DNA of 64,000 nt, taken from contig NZ_CP081495.1 of assembly GCF_025919725.1 (NCBI RefSeq), positions 248,001 through 312,000 of the forward strand. The letters run 5' to 3'. The notes below the pieces were generated by a model, which worked only from the letters and a program-made list of their open reading frames with translations, ran no database searches and was not told where the DNA came from. Positions 35,905 to 44,049 of this stretch are shown piece by piece. This stretch comes from Flavobacterium agricola (lineage in GTDB: Bacteria; Bacteroidota; Bacteroidia; Flavobacteriales; Flavobacteriaceae). The position numbers were made by a program, and so were the translations under genes. Positions within the stretch are counted from its first letter, which is position 1, and each line of letters opens with the position of its first letter.

Positions 35905-36795
35905 ATGATATCGATGATGAAAAGACTTCATTTTTTAAAGTTAATAGGAGGAGGATTAATTATGAGTAGCTTACAACCTTTTTACAATTTATATAAAGAT
36001 TTAAAATACGATGGCAACTTTATGCCTGTATTATTTATAGGACACGGATCACCCATGAATGGGATTGAGAATAACAGTTATTCACAAACTTGGGCAGAAC
36101 TTGGAAACACAATTCCTACGCCAAAAGCCGTTGTTGTAATTTCTGCGCACTGGTTAACTAAAGGTACGCACATTACAGCAATGAATAATCCAAAAACCAT
36201 TCATGATTTTGGAGGATTCCCGCAAGCGCTTTTTGATGTACAATATCCGGCACCAGGAAGTTTAGAAATTGCAAACGAAACTAAAAAATTAATTACTAGT
36301 ACCAATGTTGGTTTAGATCACGATTGGGGCTTAGATCACGGAACTTGGACCGTTGTTCGCCATATGTATCCTAAAGCAGATATTCCTGTTTTACAATTAA
36401 GTATTGATTATTACAAACCGGCAGAATACCATTATAACTTAGCTTTACAATTGGCTGAATTGCGTAAAAAAGGTGTTTTAGTGATTGGAAGTGGAAACAT
36501 GGTACATAACTTACGCGAGATTTCATGGAAGAACATGAACGAAGAATTTGGTTACGATTGGGCAAAAGAAATGAACACCATTTTTAAAGAAAAAATTGCT
36601 GATGGTGATCATAAAGCGTTAATTGAATACGAAAAATTAAACAAAGCAGCTTTATTGGCTATTCCTACACCAGATCATTATTATCCAATGATTTATACTT
36701 TAGGATTACGTAGTGCTAAAGATCAGGTAACCTTTTTTAATGACTCGTGCGTTGGAGGTTCATTAACCATGACATCGTTTATGTACAACAGCTAA
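35905..36795 (+). CDS. ygiD: DODA-type extradiol aromatic-ring dioxygenase
   Basis: A 296-residue member of the LigB/DODA superfamily, like E. coli YgiD and plant 4,5-DOPA dioxygenase. Metal-site features are LFIGHGSPMNG, VISAHWLTKG and IGSGNMVHNLRE, with LDHDWGLDHGTWTV typical of the group. The N-terminus (MMKRLHFLKLIGGGLIMSS) may be a signal or Tat-like leader, and the exact start among three nearby ATGs is uncertain. Its natural substrate in bacteria is not established. It is a single gene ending at a bidirectional terminator. Confidence 0.87.
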   Translation: MISMMKRLHFLKLIGGGLIMSSLQPFYNLYKDLKYDGNFMPVLFIGHGSPMNGIENNSYSQTWAELGNTIPTPKAVVVISAHWLTKGTHITAMNNPKTIHDFGGFPQALFDVQYPAPGSLEIANETKKLITSTNVGLDHDWGLDHGTWTVVRHMYPKADIPVLQLSIDYYKPAEYHYNLALQLAELRKKGVLVIGSGNMVHNLREISWKNMNEEFGYDWAKEMNTIFKEKIADGDHKALIEYEKLNKAALLAIPTPDHYYPMIYTLGLRSAKDQVTFFNDSCVGGSLTMTSFMYNS

Positions 36796-36814
36796 TGCTG
36801 AAATGAAATATAAA

Positions 36815-36852
36815 ATAAAAAAGGAAATCTACTTGTAGATTTCCTTTTTTAT
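36815..36852. terminator. Bidirectional terminator
   Basis: An AAGGAAATCTA/TAGATTTCCTT stem with a CTTG loop, flanked by A and T tracts, lies between the convergent dioxygenase and serine hydrolase genes. Confidence 0.9.
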
Positions 36853-38024
36853 TATTTAAAATTGAACGAAAAATTATCGCTAAATAATTTAGTTAAACGT
36901 TTTATTTCGTATGGTTTACGTGTGTATTTGTTAGAAATAGCAATAAACGTAACGTGTTCCTCGCGCAAGGTTACATACATAGACGTATTTCCGCTCCACC
37001 AACCGGTATGAAAAATGTAATTTTTACCATTATCAAACTCAAGTAAGCGCACGCCTAAACCGTAATTTCTGGTTCCTTTACGTTCGTAGCTGTAGCCTTT
37101 AAACATTTGTTCTTTAATATTGGCTGATAAAAAATTATCTGAATAGGTTGCTTTATCAAACAAAACCAAATCCCGAGCCGTAGTATAAATGTTTTTATCT
37201 CCGTAGGTTTGGTCTAAAAAACGCCAATCTAACTTTTTGTAGTTGCCTTTGTACGATTGGCTTACATGTTCTTTCTCATTTAAATCCTTAAAAACAAACG
37301 TATTGTGCATTTCTAAAGGGTCAAGAATTAAACTTTTTAGAGCTACGTCAAACGGAGTGCCCGTTATTTTTTCGATAATTAAGGCTAAAATTACGTAGTT
37401 GGTGTTGCAATACTGAAAATATTTACCTGGTTGGCGTTCTAAAATATCGTCGTTTTTGGCTAATAAATTTAAAACATCCTGATTGGTAATAGGCTGTTTT
37501 TTGTCCCAACTTTTATCGTTTTCAAATAAATACGCGTAGTTTTTTAGTCCCGAACGGTGATTTAATAACATACGCACGGTAGTTTCTTGATTAGGAAAGG
37601 TTGGTAAAATACTTTGAACGGATTGTTCTAAATCTATTTCATTACGATCAACCAAACGTAAAATACAAGTTGCAGTTAATACTTTACCAACGCTTGCTAC
37701 ATGCAAAGGCGTATTTTCATCAATTACTTCTCCTTTTTCTTTGTACGCAAAACCAGAATATTTTTCGTAAATAATTTCTCCGTTTTTAGCTACCAAAAAA
37801 GAACCGCTGTATTGGTTACCAAAATGTTTGTTATAAAAAAAATCGATATCCTTTTTTGTGTTTTCAACAAATTCAGGATCTAAACTATCAAATTCAACTT
37901 CGTAGGGGTTAACAAATGCTGTAGAATCAACAAGTACTTCGTCTGTGTTTTTTTTATCTTGTTTGTTGCAAGAATTTAAAAAAAAGAGCAAAGCAATAAA
38001 AAAAATTGGCTTATTAGGTTTCAT
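36852..38024 (-). CDS. Serine hydrolase lipoprotein (class C beta-lactamase / PBP-like)
   Basis: A 390-residue lipoprotein (lipobox Cys19 in FFLNSCNK) with the penicillin-recognising fold. The SxxK motif is SVGK (111-114), the YxN motif is YCN (205-207) and the third motif is HTG (339-341). HTG instead of KTG and the wide spread of such proteins favour a peptidase or esterase over a true beta-lactamase. It is transcribed alone, divergent from menB. Confidence 0.9.
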   Translation of the reverse strand: MKPNKPIFFIALLFFLNSCNKQDKKNTDEVLVDSTAFVNPYEVEFDSLDPEFVENTKKDIDFFYNKHFGNQYSGSFLVAKNGEIIYEKYSGFAYKEKGEVIDENTPLHVASVGKVLTATCILRLVDRNEIDLEQSVQSILPTFPNQETTVRMLLNHRSGLKNYAYLFENDKSWDKKQPITNQDVLNLLAKNDDILERQPGKYFQYCNTNYVILALIIEKITGTPFDVALKSLILDPLEMHNTFVFKDLNEKEHVSQSYKGNYKKLDWRFLDQTYGDKNIYTTARDLVLFDKATYSDNFLSANIKEQMFKGYSYERKGTRNYGLGVRLLEFDNGKNYIFHTGWWSGNTSMYVTLREEHVTFIAISNKYTRKPYEIKRLTKLFSDNFSFNFK

Positions 38025-38111
38025 TACTTAAGGGTTTACTCACAAAAATAAGGAATTGGTTTTAAACCTAGCTCTTAAAAAAAGATTAAATGTTATAATG
38101 CATTTTTTAAG

Positions 38112-38142
38112 TTGTTCGGTACTTAAAATTAAAGTAAATTTA
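38112..38142 (+). promoter_or_regulatory. Promoter of menB
   Basis: TTG (38112-38114), a 20-base spacer and TAAATTTA (38135-38142, last base differs from TAnnTTTG), 21 bases before the menB start. Confidence 0.6.
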
Positions 38143-38163
38143 CATATCTAAACACAGTAAAAA

Positions 38164-39003
38164 ATGAGTACAATTAATTGGCAAACTGCAATAGAATTTG
38201 AAGATATTACGTATAAAAAATTCAATGGTGTTGCGCGCATTGCGTTTAATCGTCCGGAAGTTCGTAATGCTTTTAGACCCAAAACAACCGCAGAATTATT
38301 ACGTGCTTTTCATGATGCACACGAAGATACATCGATTGGTGTAATTTTACTTTCGTCAGAAGGACCATCGCCAAAAGATGGTGTTTATGCGTTTTGTAGC
38401 GGTGGAGATCAGAATGCTCGTGGCCACCAAGGTTACGTAGGTGAAGATGGATACCACCGTTTAAATATATTAGAAGTTCAACGTTTAATTCGTTTTACTC
38501 CAAAAGTTGTAATAGCTGTGGTAAACGGCTGGGCTGTTGGTGGCGGACATTCGTTGCACGTAGTTTGTGATTTGACTTTAGCATCAAAAGAACACGCTAT
38601 TTTTAAACAAACAGATGCAGATGTAACTAGTTTTGATGCTGGATACGGTTCGGCTTATTTGGCTAAATTAGTGGGACAGAAAAAAGCACGTGAAATTTTC
38701 TTTTTAGGACGTAATTATTCTGCACAAGAAGCTATGGATATGGGCATGGTTAATGCTGTAATTCCGCATGATGAGTTAGAAGAAACGGCTTATCAATGGG
38801 CACAAGAAATTCTTGAAAAATCACCAATTTCTATAAAAATGTTGAAATTTGCCATGAACATGACCGACGACGGTATGGTTGGGCAGCAAGTTTTTGCTGG
38901 TGAAGTTACACGTTTGGCTTATATGTCGGACGAAGCGAAAGAAGGGCGTGATGCCTTTTTAGAAAAACGTAAACCTAATTTTGAGAAAAAATATATTCCG
39001 TAG
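38164..39003 (+). CDS. menB: 1,4-dihydroxy-2-naphthoyl-CoA synthase
   Basis: A crotonase-fold enzyme that closes the second ring in menaquinone synthesis. The 279-residue length and the motifs IAFNRPEVRNAFRPKT, AFCSGGDQNARG, VNGWAVGGGHSLHVVCDLTLAS and TSFDAGYGSAYLAKLVGQKKAREIFFLGR are diagnostic. It has its own promoter and is followed by a terminator, although menA and menC lie downstream on the same strand. Confidence 0.97.
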   Translation: MSTINWQTAIEFEDITYKKFNGVARIAFNRPEVRNAFRPKTTAELLRAFHDAHEDTSIGVILLSSEGPSPKDGVYAFCSGGDQNARGHQGYVGEDGYHRLNILEVQRLIRFTPKVVIAVVNGWAVGGGHSLHVVCDLTLASKEHAIFKQTDADVTSFDAGYGSAYLAKLVGQKKAREIFFLGRNYSAQEAMDMGMVNAVIPHDELEETAYQWAQEILEKSPISIKMLKFAMNMTDDGMVGQQVFAGEVTRLAYMSDEAKEGRDAFLEKRKPNFEKKYIP

Positions 39004-39030
39004 TAGGTACGAAACATAGTAAGATTTGAT

Positions 39031-39063
39031 AAAACGTTTGTATATTTATACAAACGTTTTTTT
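39031..39063 (+). terminator. Terminator after menB, abutting the next start codon
   Basis: A perfect 14-bp inverted repeat (AAAACGTTTGTATA and its complement, 39031-39044 and 39047-39060) with a T run to 39063. The ATG of the next gene is 39064-39066. Confidence 0.85.
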
Positions 39064-39585
39064 ATGTCCGATTTTTACAACCAAACGGTTGATTTTGCTG
39101 CTATTCCTGAATATCAGCAAACCCAATTAACCCCATTACATAGTAATTATAAAAAAGTTGTGCTTTGTCACTACCTGCTAATCTTTTTATTTTTTGGCGG
39201 TGCATGGGCAGTAAGTTTATATTTTAATTTACTACCAATTTTAGTATTACTTGTAGGTGCTGCATGTTCCGTTTTGTTACTTATATTTTTAGTCGTAATT
39301 AATTTAAAAGCGATTAATCAGCGTGGTTTTGCTTTTAGAGCGCACGATATTATTAGCCATAGCGGTTTTTTATTAAAAAGTACAGCCGTGGTTCCTAACA
39401 ACAGAATTCAGCATATTAGCATCAATCAAGGGCTTTTTTCTAGATGGTTTAATTTGTGCGAATTGCGTATTTATACAGCAAGTACCAATAGTTCTGACAT
39501 TGTTATTCAAGGAATTTTGTATAAAGATGCCTTACGTTACAAAGCATTTATTTTAAATCAAATTAATGCTTTAGCTAATGATTAA
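39064..39585 (+). CDS. Bacterial PH-domain membrane protein (YdbS-like)
   Basis: A 173-residue protein with two transmembrane helices (about residues 35-80, including YLLIFLFFGGAWAVSLYF and LLVGAACSVLLLIFLVVI) and one C-terminal bPH2 domain (AHDIISHSGFLLKSTAVVPNNRIQHISINQGLFSRWFNL). It overlaps the next gene by eight bases. In other bacteria YdbS and YdbT occur as a pair and have been linked to tolerance of certain bacteriocins; the basic function is unknown. No other Met lies near the N-terminus, so the start next to the terminator T-tract stands. Confidence 0.85.
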   Translation: MSDFYNQTVDFAAIPEYQQTQLTPLHSNYKKVVLCHYLLIFLFFGGAWAVSLYFNLLPILVLLVGAACSVLLLIFLVVINLKAINQRGFAFRAHDIISHSGFLLKSTAVVPNNRIQHISINQGLFSRWFNLCELRIYTASTNSSDIVIQGILYKDALRYKAFILNQINALAND

Positions 39586-41101
39586 TAAACCCCAACGACA
39601 AGAACCTATTGGTGTTTTAATAGAAATTAGTATTACCCTTTTTAAATTTTTAAGGGCAATGTGGCCTTTGTTGCTTTATTTTATTTTTAGAAAAACAGAA
39701 GCAGAAGGGAGCGAAACCCAATCTTTTTGGTATTTGGGTATTTTTGTTGTGCTTGCTTTATTTATTTCGGTTTTACGCTTTTTAACCTACCGTTTTTATA
39801 TAGATACCACCAATCAGGAATTTGTATTGCAACGTGGCATTTTAGCTAAAGAAAAATTAATTATTGCTTTAGATAGAATTTTTGAAGTGAATTTAGAGCA
39901 AAAATATTTTCATATTTTATTAGGTGTTTATAAAGTAAGGTTAGATACCGCGGGCAGTGATAAAGATGAGGTTGTAATTCAATCGTTATCAAAAAAAGAT
40001 GCCGATGTTTTGCGCAATTACATCATCAATTATAAAAAAGAAAAAGATTTAGTTGCTGAAATTGAGCCAATACGCAATGAAACGGTTTCTGAAAATAAAG
40101 ATACAGGAGCAGAAACAAATCAAACAATTCGCATTTCCCTTCTTTCATTATTTAAAAACAGCTTAGTTTCTAACTATTTTAAAACCTTAGGAATTTTATT
40201 GTTGTTTTTTAATACCATTTTCGAAAATATTAAAAATTTTAATGAAGAGGTTTTATCAGGCTATTTAGATAATTTTACGGCTATTCAAGCTATATCAAGC
40301 TCAATTGCTGTTTCCTTTATTTTATTTGTGCTGTTATTCTTAGGCATTCATATAGCTGTTGGCGTTTTACAATATTTTGGTTATTCCATTACAAAAAACA
40401 AGCAGTCGTTGCTTATTCAATACGGCTTGATTCAGAAATTTCAAACCATTGTACAGCCCAGAAAAATTCAATATTACGTTTTTGTTACGTCTAAATTTAT
40501 GCGTTTACTAAATGTAAACACCTTAAAATTAGCTTTAATAGGTAATCCGTCAGAAAAAAAACAAAAAAGCAGCGTTAAAATTCCTGCCTTGCAACAGTTA
40601 GAATTAGAAACTATTAAAAACTTTTTAAATCTTTCTACACAACAAAACGAACAACTTTTAACGATAAAACCTAATGTAAGAATGTTAGTTGCCCCCATGT
40701 TTTTAATTACTTTTTTACTTTTACTTTTTTGTGCTTACGTTTATATTTTAGATGATGTATTTTTAACATTAAACTTTTGCGTAGCCATTTTTTGTTTGTG
40801 GATTGTAATTTTTGTGGTTCAATATATAAATTTTAAACGTTTTACCATTTCGGTTTTTTCAGATAAAATCATTATTAAACAAGGCACTTTACAAACCAAA
40901 ATTACGGTTTTAGAAATGAATAAGGTTCAGGCAGTTGTGCAACAACAAGCTTGGTGGCATCAAAAAATAGGATTAACCCGTTTGGAATTAAAAACAGCCG
41001 GCGGACCCATTCGGTTACCAATTGCCAACCAATCGGCATATAATAAGGTAATGAATTATGTTTTGTATTATGTAGAAAGTACAAACATTTCGTGGGCTTA
41101 A
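39578..41101 (+). CDS. Bacterial PH-domain membrane protein with multiple repeats (YdbT-like)
   Basis: A 507-residue membrane protein with several paired helices separated by bPH2 domains: one around residues 78-150 (QRGILAKEKLIIALDRIFEVNLEQKYFH), one around 270-350 (IQYGLIQKFQTIVQPRKIQYY) and one near 425-500 (IIKQGTLQTKITVLEMNKVQAVVQQQAWWHQKIGL). Its start overlaps the YdbS-like gene, so the pair is probably coupled and may form a complex. It precedes menA by 54 bases with no terminator. Confidence 0.85.
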   Translation: MINKPQRQEPIGVLIEISITLFKFLRAMWPLLLYFIFRKTEAEGSETQSFWYLGIFVVLALFISVLRFLTYRFYIDTTNQEFVLQRGILAKEKLIIALDRIFEVNLEQKYFHILLGVYKVRLDTAGSDKDEVVIQSLSKKDADVLRNYIINYKKEKDLVAEIEPIRNETVSENKDTGAETNQTIRISLLSLFKNSLVSNYFKTLGILLLFFNTIFENIKNFNEEVLSGYLDNFTAIQAISSSIAVSFILFVLLFLGIHIAVGVLQYFGYSITKNKQSLLIQYGLIQKFQTIVQPRKIQYYVFVTSKFMRLLNVNTLKLALIGNPSEKKQKSSVKIPALQQLELETIKNFLNLSTQQNEQLLTIKPNVRMLVAPMFLITFLLLLFCAYVYILDDVFLTLNFCVAIFCLWIVIFVVQYINFKRFTISVFSDKIIIKQGTLQTKITVLEMNKVQAVVQQQAWWHQKIGLTRLELKTAGGPIRLPIANQSAYNKVMNYVLYYVESTNISWA

Positions 41102-41155
41102 TATTTCTAAACCCACAATTTTCTTCGGATATTTGCATTAAAATAAATTACATTC

Positions 41156-42067
41156 ATGAATATAAAAGTATGGATCGAGGCGGCACGTTTACGCACGTTG
41201 CCCTTATCGGTTTCCGGAATTATTGTTGGTAGTTTTGCCGCGTACAATCAGGTAGAAAATAAATCTCATTTTTGGATTATTTTTGGATTAGCTTTTTTAA
41301 CTACTTTATGTTTTCAGGTTTTATCAAACTTTGCTAACGATTATGGCGATGGTGTAAAAGGAACCGATAACGAAAATAGGGTAGGACCGCAACGCGCCAT
41401 TCAATCAGGAGCTATTACGCAAAAACAAATGAAAACAGGAATCATTATTACCTCCATCGTTTCCTTATTGGTTGCTATTTTATTAATTTACGTTGCCTTT
41501 GGTAGTGAAAATTTTTGGTATTCTTTGCTATTTACAGCATTAGGAATTGGTGCAATTGCAGCAGCTATAAAATATACGGTAGGTAAATCAGCATACGGAT
41601 ATCGAGGTTTGGGCGATATTTTTGTATTTGTTTTTTTTGGATTGGTTAGCGTAATTGGTTCTAGCTTTTTATATACCATGCAGTTTGATTATACTACCAT
41701 TTTTCCTGCTATTACAATTGGCTTATTAAGCGTTGGGGTTTTAAACTTAAACAACATGCGCGATATTGAAAACGATATTGTTTCGGGTAAAAATACCATT
41801 GTGGTAAAAATGGGAAGTCAGAAAGCCAAAACCTATCATATTGCTATGGTTTTGTTTGCTTTTATTTGCTTGTTGGTTTTTGATTATTTACGTGGTTTAC
41901 TCATATTTCCAACGGCAATTGTTTATTTTTTACTTTTTGCTGCGCATTTAAAACGTGTGAACGAAGTTAAGCAACCCAAAGCTTACGATTCGGAATTAAA
42001 AGTTGTAGCAATTGGAACCTTTTTATTATCTTTAGTAACCGCAATCGAATTATTTTTTACAAAATAA
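41156..42067 (+). CDS. menA: 1,4-dihydroxy-2-naphthoate polyprenyltransferase
   Basis: An integral membrane UbiA-superfamily enzyme attaching the isoprenoid chain to DHNA to give demethylmenaquinone. The 303-residue product has both Asp-rich motifs, NFANDYGDGVKGTDNE and NNMRDIENDIVSGKNTI, and about eight or nine helices. It is 13 bases upstream of the hydrolase gene, so the two are surely co-transcribed. Confidence 0.96.
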   Translation: MNIKVWIEAARLRTLPLSVSGIIVGSFAAYNQVENKSHFWIIFGLAFLTTLCFQVLSNFANDYGDGVKGTDNENRVGPQRAIQSGAITQKQMKTGIIITSIVSLLVAILLIYVAFGSENFWYSLLFTALGIGAIAAAIKYTVGKSAYGYRGLGDIFVFVFFGLVSVIGSSFLYTMQFDYTTIFPAITIGLLSVGVLNLNNMRDIENDIVSGKNTIVVKMGSQKAKTYHIAMVLFAFICLLVFDYLRGLLIFPTAIVYFLLFAAHLKRVNEVKQPKAYDSELKVVAIGTFLLSLVTAIELFFTK

Positions 42068-42080
42068 AATCATCTAAAAA

Positions 42081-42755
42081 ATGAAAATTACATATTTAGG
42101 ACACGCATCTTTAGCTATAGAAACCAATGGAAAACATTTAATTGTAGATCCGTTTATTACCGGAAACGAATTAGCTAAACATATTGATGTAAATGCATTA
42201 AAAGCAGATTATATTTTACTTACTCACGCTCATGGCGATCACGTAGGTGATGTAGAATTAATTGCCAAAAATACCGGAGCAACCATTGTATCTAACGCCG
42301 AAATTGCAAGTTATTACCAAACAAAAGGTTTTAATGCACACCCAATGAATCATGGCGGATCTTGGACTTTTGATTTTGGTAAAGTACGTTATGTTAATGC
42401 CATTCATTCTTCATCATTTCCTGACGGATCAAACGGTGGGCAACCTGGCGGATTTGTGATTGAGGCAGATAAAAATATTTATATTGCTGGTGATACCGCA
42501 TTAACGTACGATATGAAATTGATTCCGATGCGCACCGTTTTAGATTTAGCTATTTTACCAATTGGAGATAATTTTACCATGGGCGTAGAAGATGCTGTTA
42601 TTGCTGCTGATTTTGTTGCGGTAAACAAAGTTTTAGGTTATCATTTTGATACGTTTGGTTTTATTAAAATCGATCATCAAAAAGCAAAAAACATATTCCA
42701 AAACAATAAAAAAGAATTACTTTTATTAGAAGTAGGTTCTAATATCGAAATATAA
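42081..42755 (+). CDS. Metallo-beta-lactamase-fold hydrolase (UPF0173 type) in the men cluster
   Basis: A 224-residue MBL-fold protein with the metal motif HAHGDH (residues 49-54), a further ligand region NAIHSSSFPDGS, AGDTALTYDMKL, and the late GYHFDTFG. It matches the UPF0173 metal-dependent hydrolase group, which has no fixed substrate. Its position between menA and menC is suggestive: steps such as DHNA-CoA hydrolysis are not otherwise covered here. That link is inference only. Confidence 0.88.
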   Translation: MKITYLGHASLAIETNGKHLIVDPFITGNELAKHIDVNALKADYILLTHAHGDHVGDVELIAKNTGATIVSNAEIASYYQTKGFNAHPMNHGGSWTFDFGKVRYVNAIHSSSFPDGSNGGQPGGFVIEADKNIYIAGDTALTYDMKLIPMRTVLDLAILPIGDNFTMGVEDAVIAADFVAVNKVLGYHFDTFGFIKIDHQKAKNIFQNNKKELLLLEVGSNIEI

Positions 42756-42759
42756 CAAC

Positions 42760-42785
42760 AAGCTCCTAATCAGGAGCTTTTTTTT
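42760..42785 (+). terminator. Terminator between the hydrolase and menC
   Basis: An AAGCTCCT/AGGAGCTT stem with an AATC loop, followed by eight T, ends nine bases before the menC ATG. Confidence 0.85.
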
Positions 42786-42794
42786 AGCCAATTT

Positions 42795-43844
42795 ATGAAA
42801 GCAACATATTACAAACACATTTTACATTTTAAGCGCCCTTCCGGAACTTCTAGAGGCGTTTTAACCGATAAAGAAACTTGGTATTTAGTTATAGAAGATC
42901 AAGGAAAAATAGGAATTGGAGAATGCGGAATTTTACGTTCGTTAAGTTTTGATGATGTGCCAGGTTACGAAGCAAAGCTGCAATGGGTTTGCGAAAACAT
43001 TCATTTAGGCGCATCTAATTTATGGCACCAATTGCGTAGTTTTCCTTCTATTCAATTTGGGGTTGAGCAAGCTTTTTTATCATTACAAAGCCAATCGCCA
43101 TTTCAGCTTTTTCCTTCCGAGTTTTCTCAAGGCAAACAGCCAATCAACATCAACGGATTAGTTTGGATGGGGGATGCAACGTTTATGAAAGAACAATTGG
43201 ATGAAAAACTAGCGCAAGGTTTTACTTGTATTAAACTTAAAATTGGCGCAATTGATTTTAATAAAGAATTAGAACTTTTACAGTTTATACGATCGCATTA
43301 TTCGGCAGAACAAATTGAAATTCGTGTAGATGCAAACGGCGCTTTTACAGCTGATGAAGCTTTACAAAAATTAAATCAATTAGCAGCTTTTAATTTGCAT
43401 AGCATAGAACAACCCATTAAACAAGGGCAAATTCAGGCTATGCAACAACTTTGTAAACAAACGCCTTTACCAATTGCTTTAGATGAAGAATTAATTGGCG
43501 TTACCGAGCTGGCAGATAAACTAACCTTGTTGCAAGCCATAAAACCGCAGTTTATTATTTTAAAACCAAGTTTAATTGGCGGTTTTAAAGGTTCGTTAGA
43601 ATGGATTCAGTTGGCAGAAATGCTAAATATTGGTTGGTGGATTACATCTGCCCTAGAAGGAAATATTGGCTTAAATGCTATTTCGCAATTTACCTATCAA
43701 CTACATAATGCAATGCCTCAAGGTTTAGGAACCGGCGCATTATATACCAACAATATTGATTCGCCATTAGAAGTAATAAACGGAAAATTATGGTACAATA
43801 CCAATAAAAATTGGGCAATTGATTTGCATGATTTAAGCTTTTAA
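42795..43844 (+). CDS. menC: o-Succinylbenzoate synthase
   Basis: An enolase-superfamily dehydratase of menaquinone synthesis converting SHCHC to o-succinylbenzoate. The 349-residue product shows the catalytic lysine region FTCIKLKIG, metal ligands in RVDANGAF, SIEQPI and LDEELIG, and the second lysine in ILKPSLIGG. In many flavobacteria menE follows; here the next gene is an unrelated methyltransferase after a 205-base AT-rich gap with no gene. Confidence 0.93.
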   Translation: MKATYYKHILHFKRPSGTSRGVLTDKETWYLVIEDQGKIGIGECGILRSLSFDDVPGYEAKLQWVCENIHLGASNLWHQLRSFPSIQFGVEQAFLSLQSQSPFQLFPSEFSQGKQPININGLVWMGDATFMKEQLDEKLAQGFTCIKLKIGAIDFNKELELLQFIRSHYSAEQIEIRVDANGAFTADEALQKLNQLAAFNLHSIEQPIKQGQIQAMQQLCKQTPLPIALDEELIGVTELADKLTLLQAIKPQFIILKPSLIGGFKGSLEWIQLAEMLNIGWWITSALEGNIGLNAISQFTYQLHNAMPQGLGTGALYTNNIDSPLEVINGKLWYNTNKNWAIDLHDLSF

Positions 43845-44049
43845 AATTTATTACATTTTAAGTACTGAATTGCTTTTTTTATTAAAACACTACTAGTTTG
43901 ATAGATGATGTTGTGTTTTGTGAGTTTTTAAAGCCATTTTATTGCGTAATTGATTTATAATCAAGCGTTGTAAAACTGATAAAAGAAACTAAAAAATAAT
44001 ATTTTGGTTTAAAAAAAGAGTATATTTATATCCCAATTTTAATATTTCT

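Noticed and set aside
36852..38024. AmpC-type beta-lactamase
   Set aside because: The third motif is HTG rather than KTG, and the protein is a lipoprotein like many non-resistance serine hydrolases in Bacteroidota.
42081..42755. True metallo-beta-lactamase resistance gene
   Set aside because: No signal peptide and the sequence fits the UPF0173 hydrolase group; the location is among menaquinone genes.
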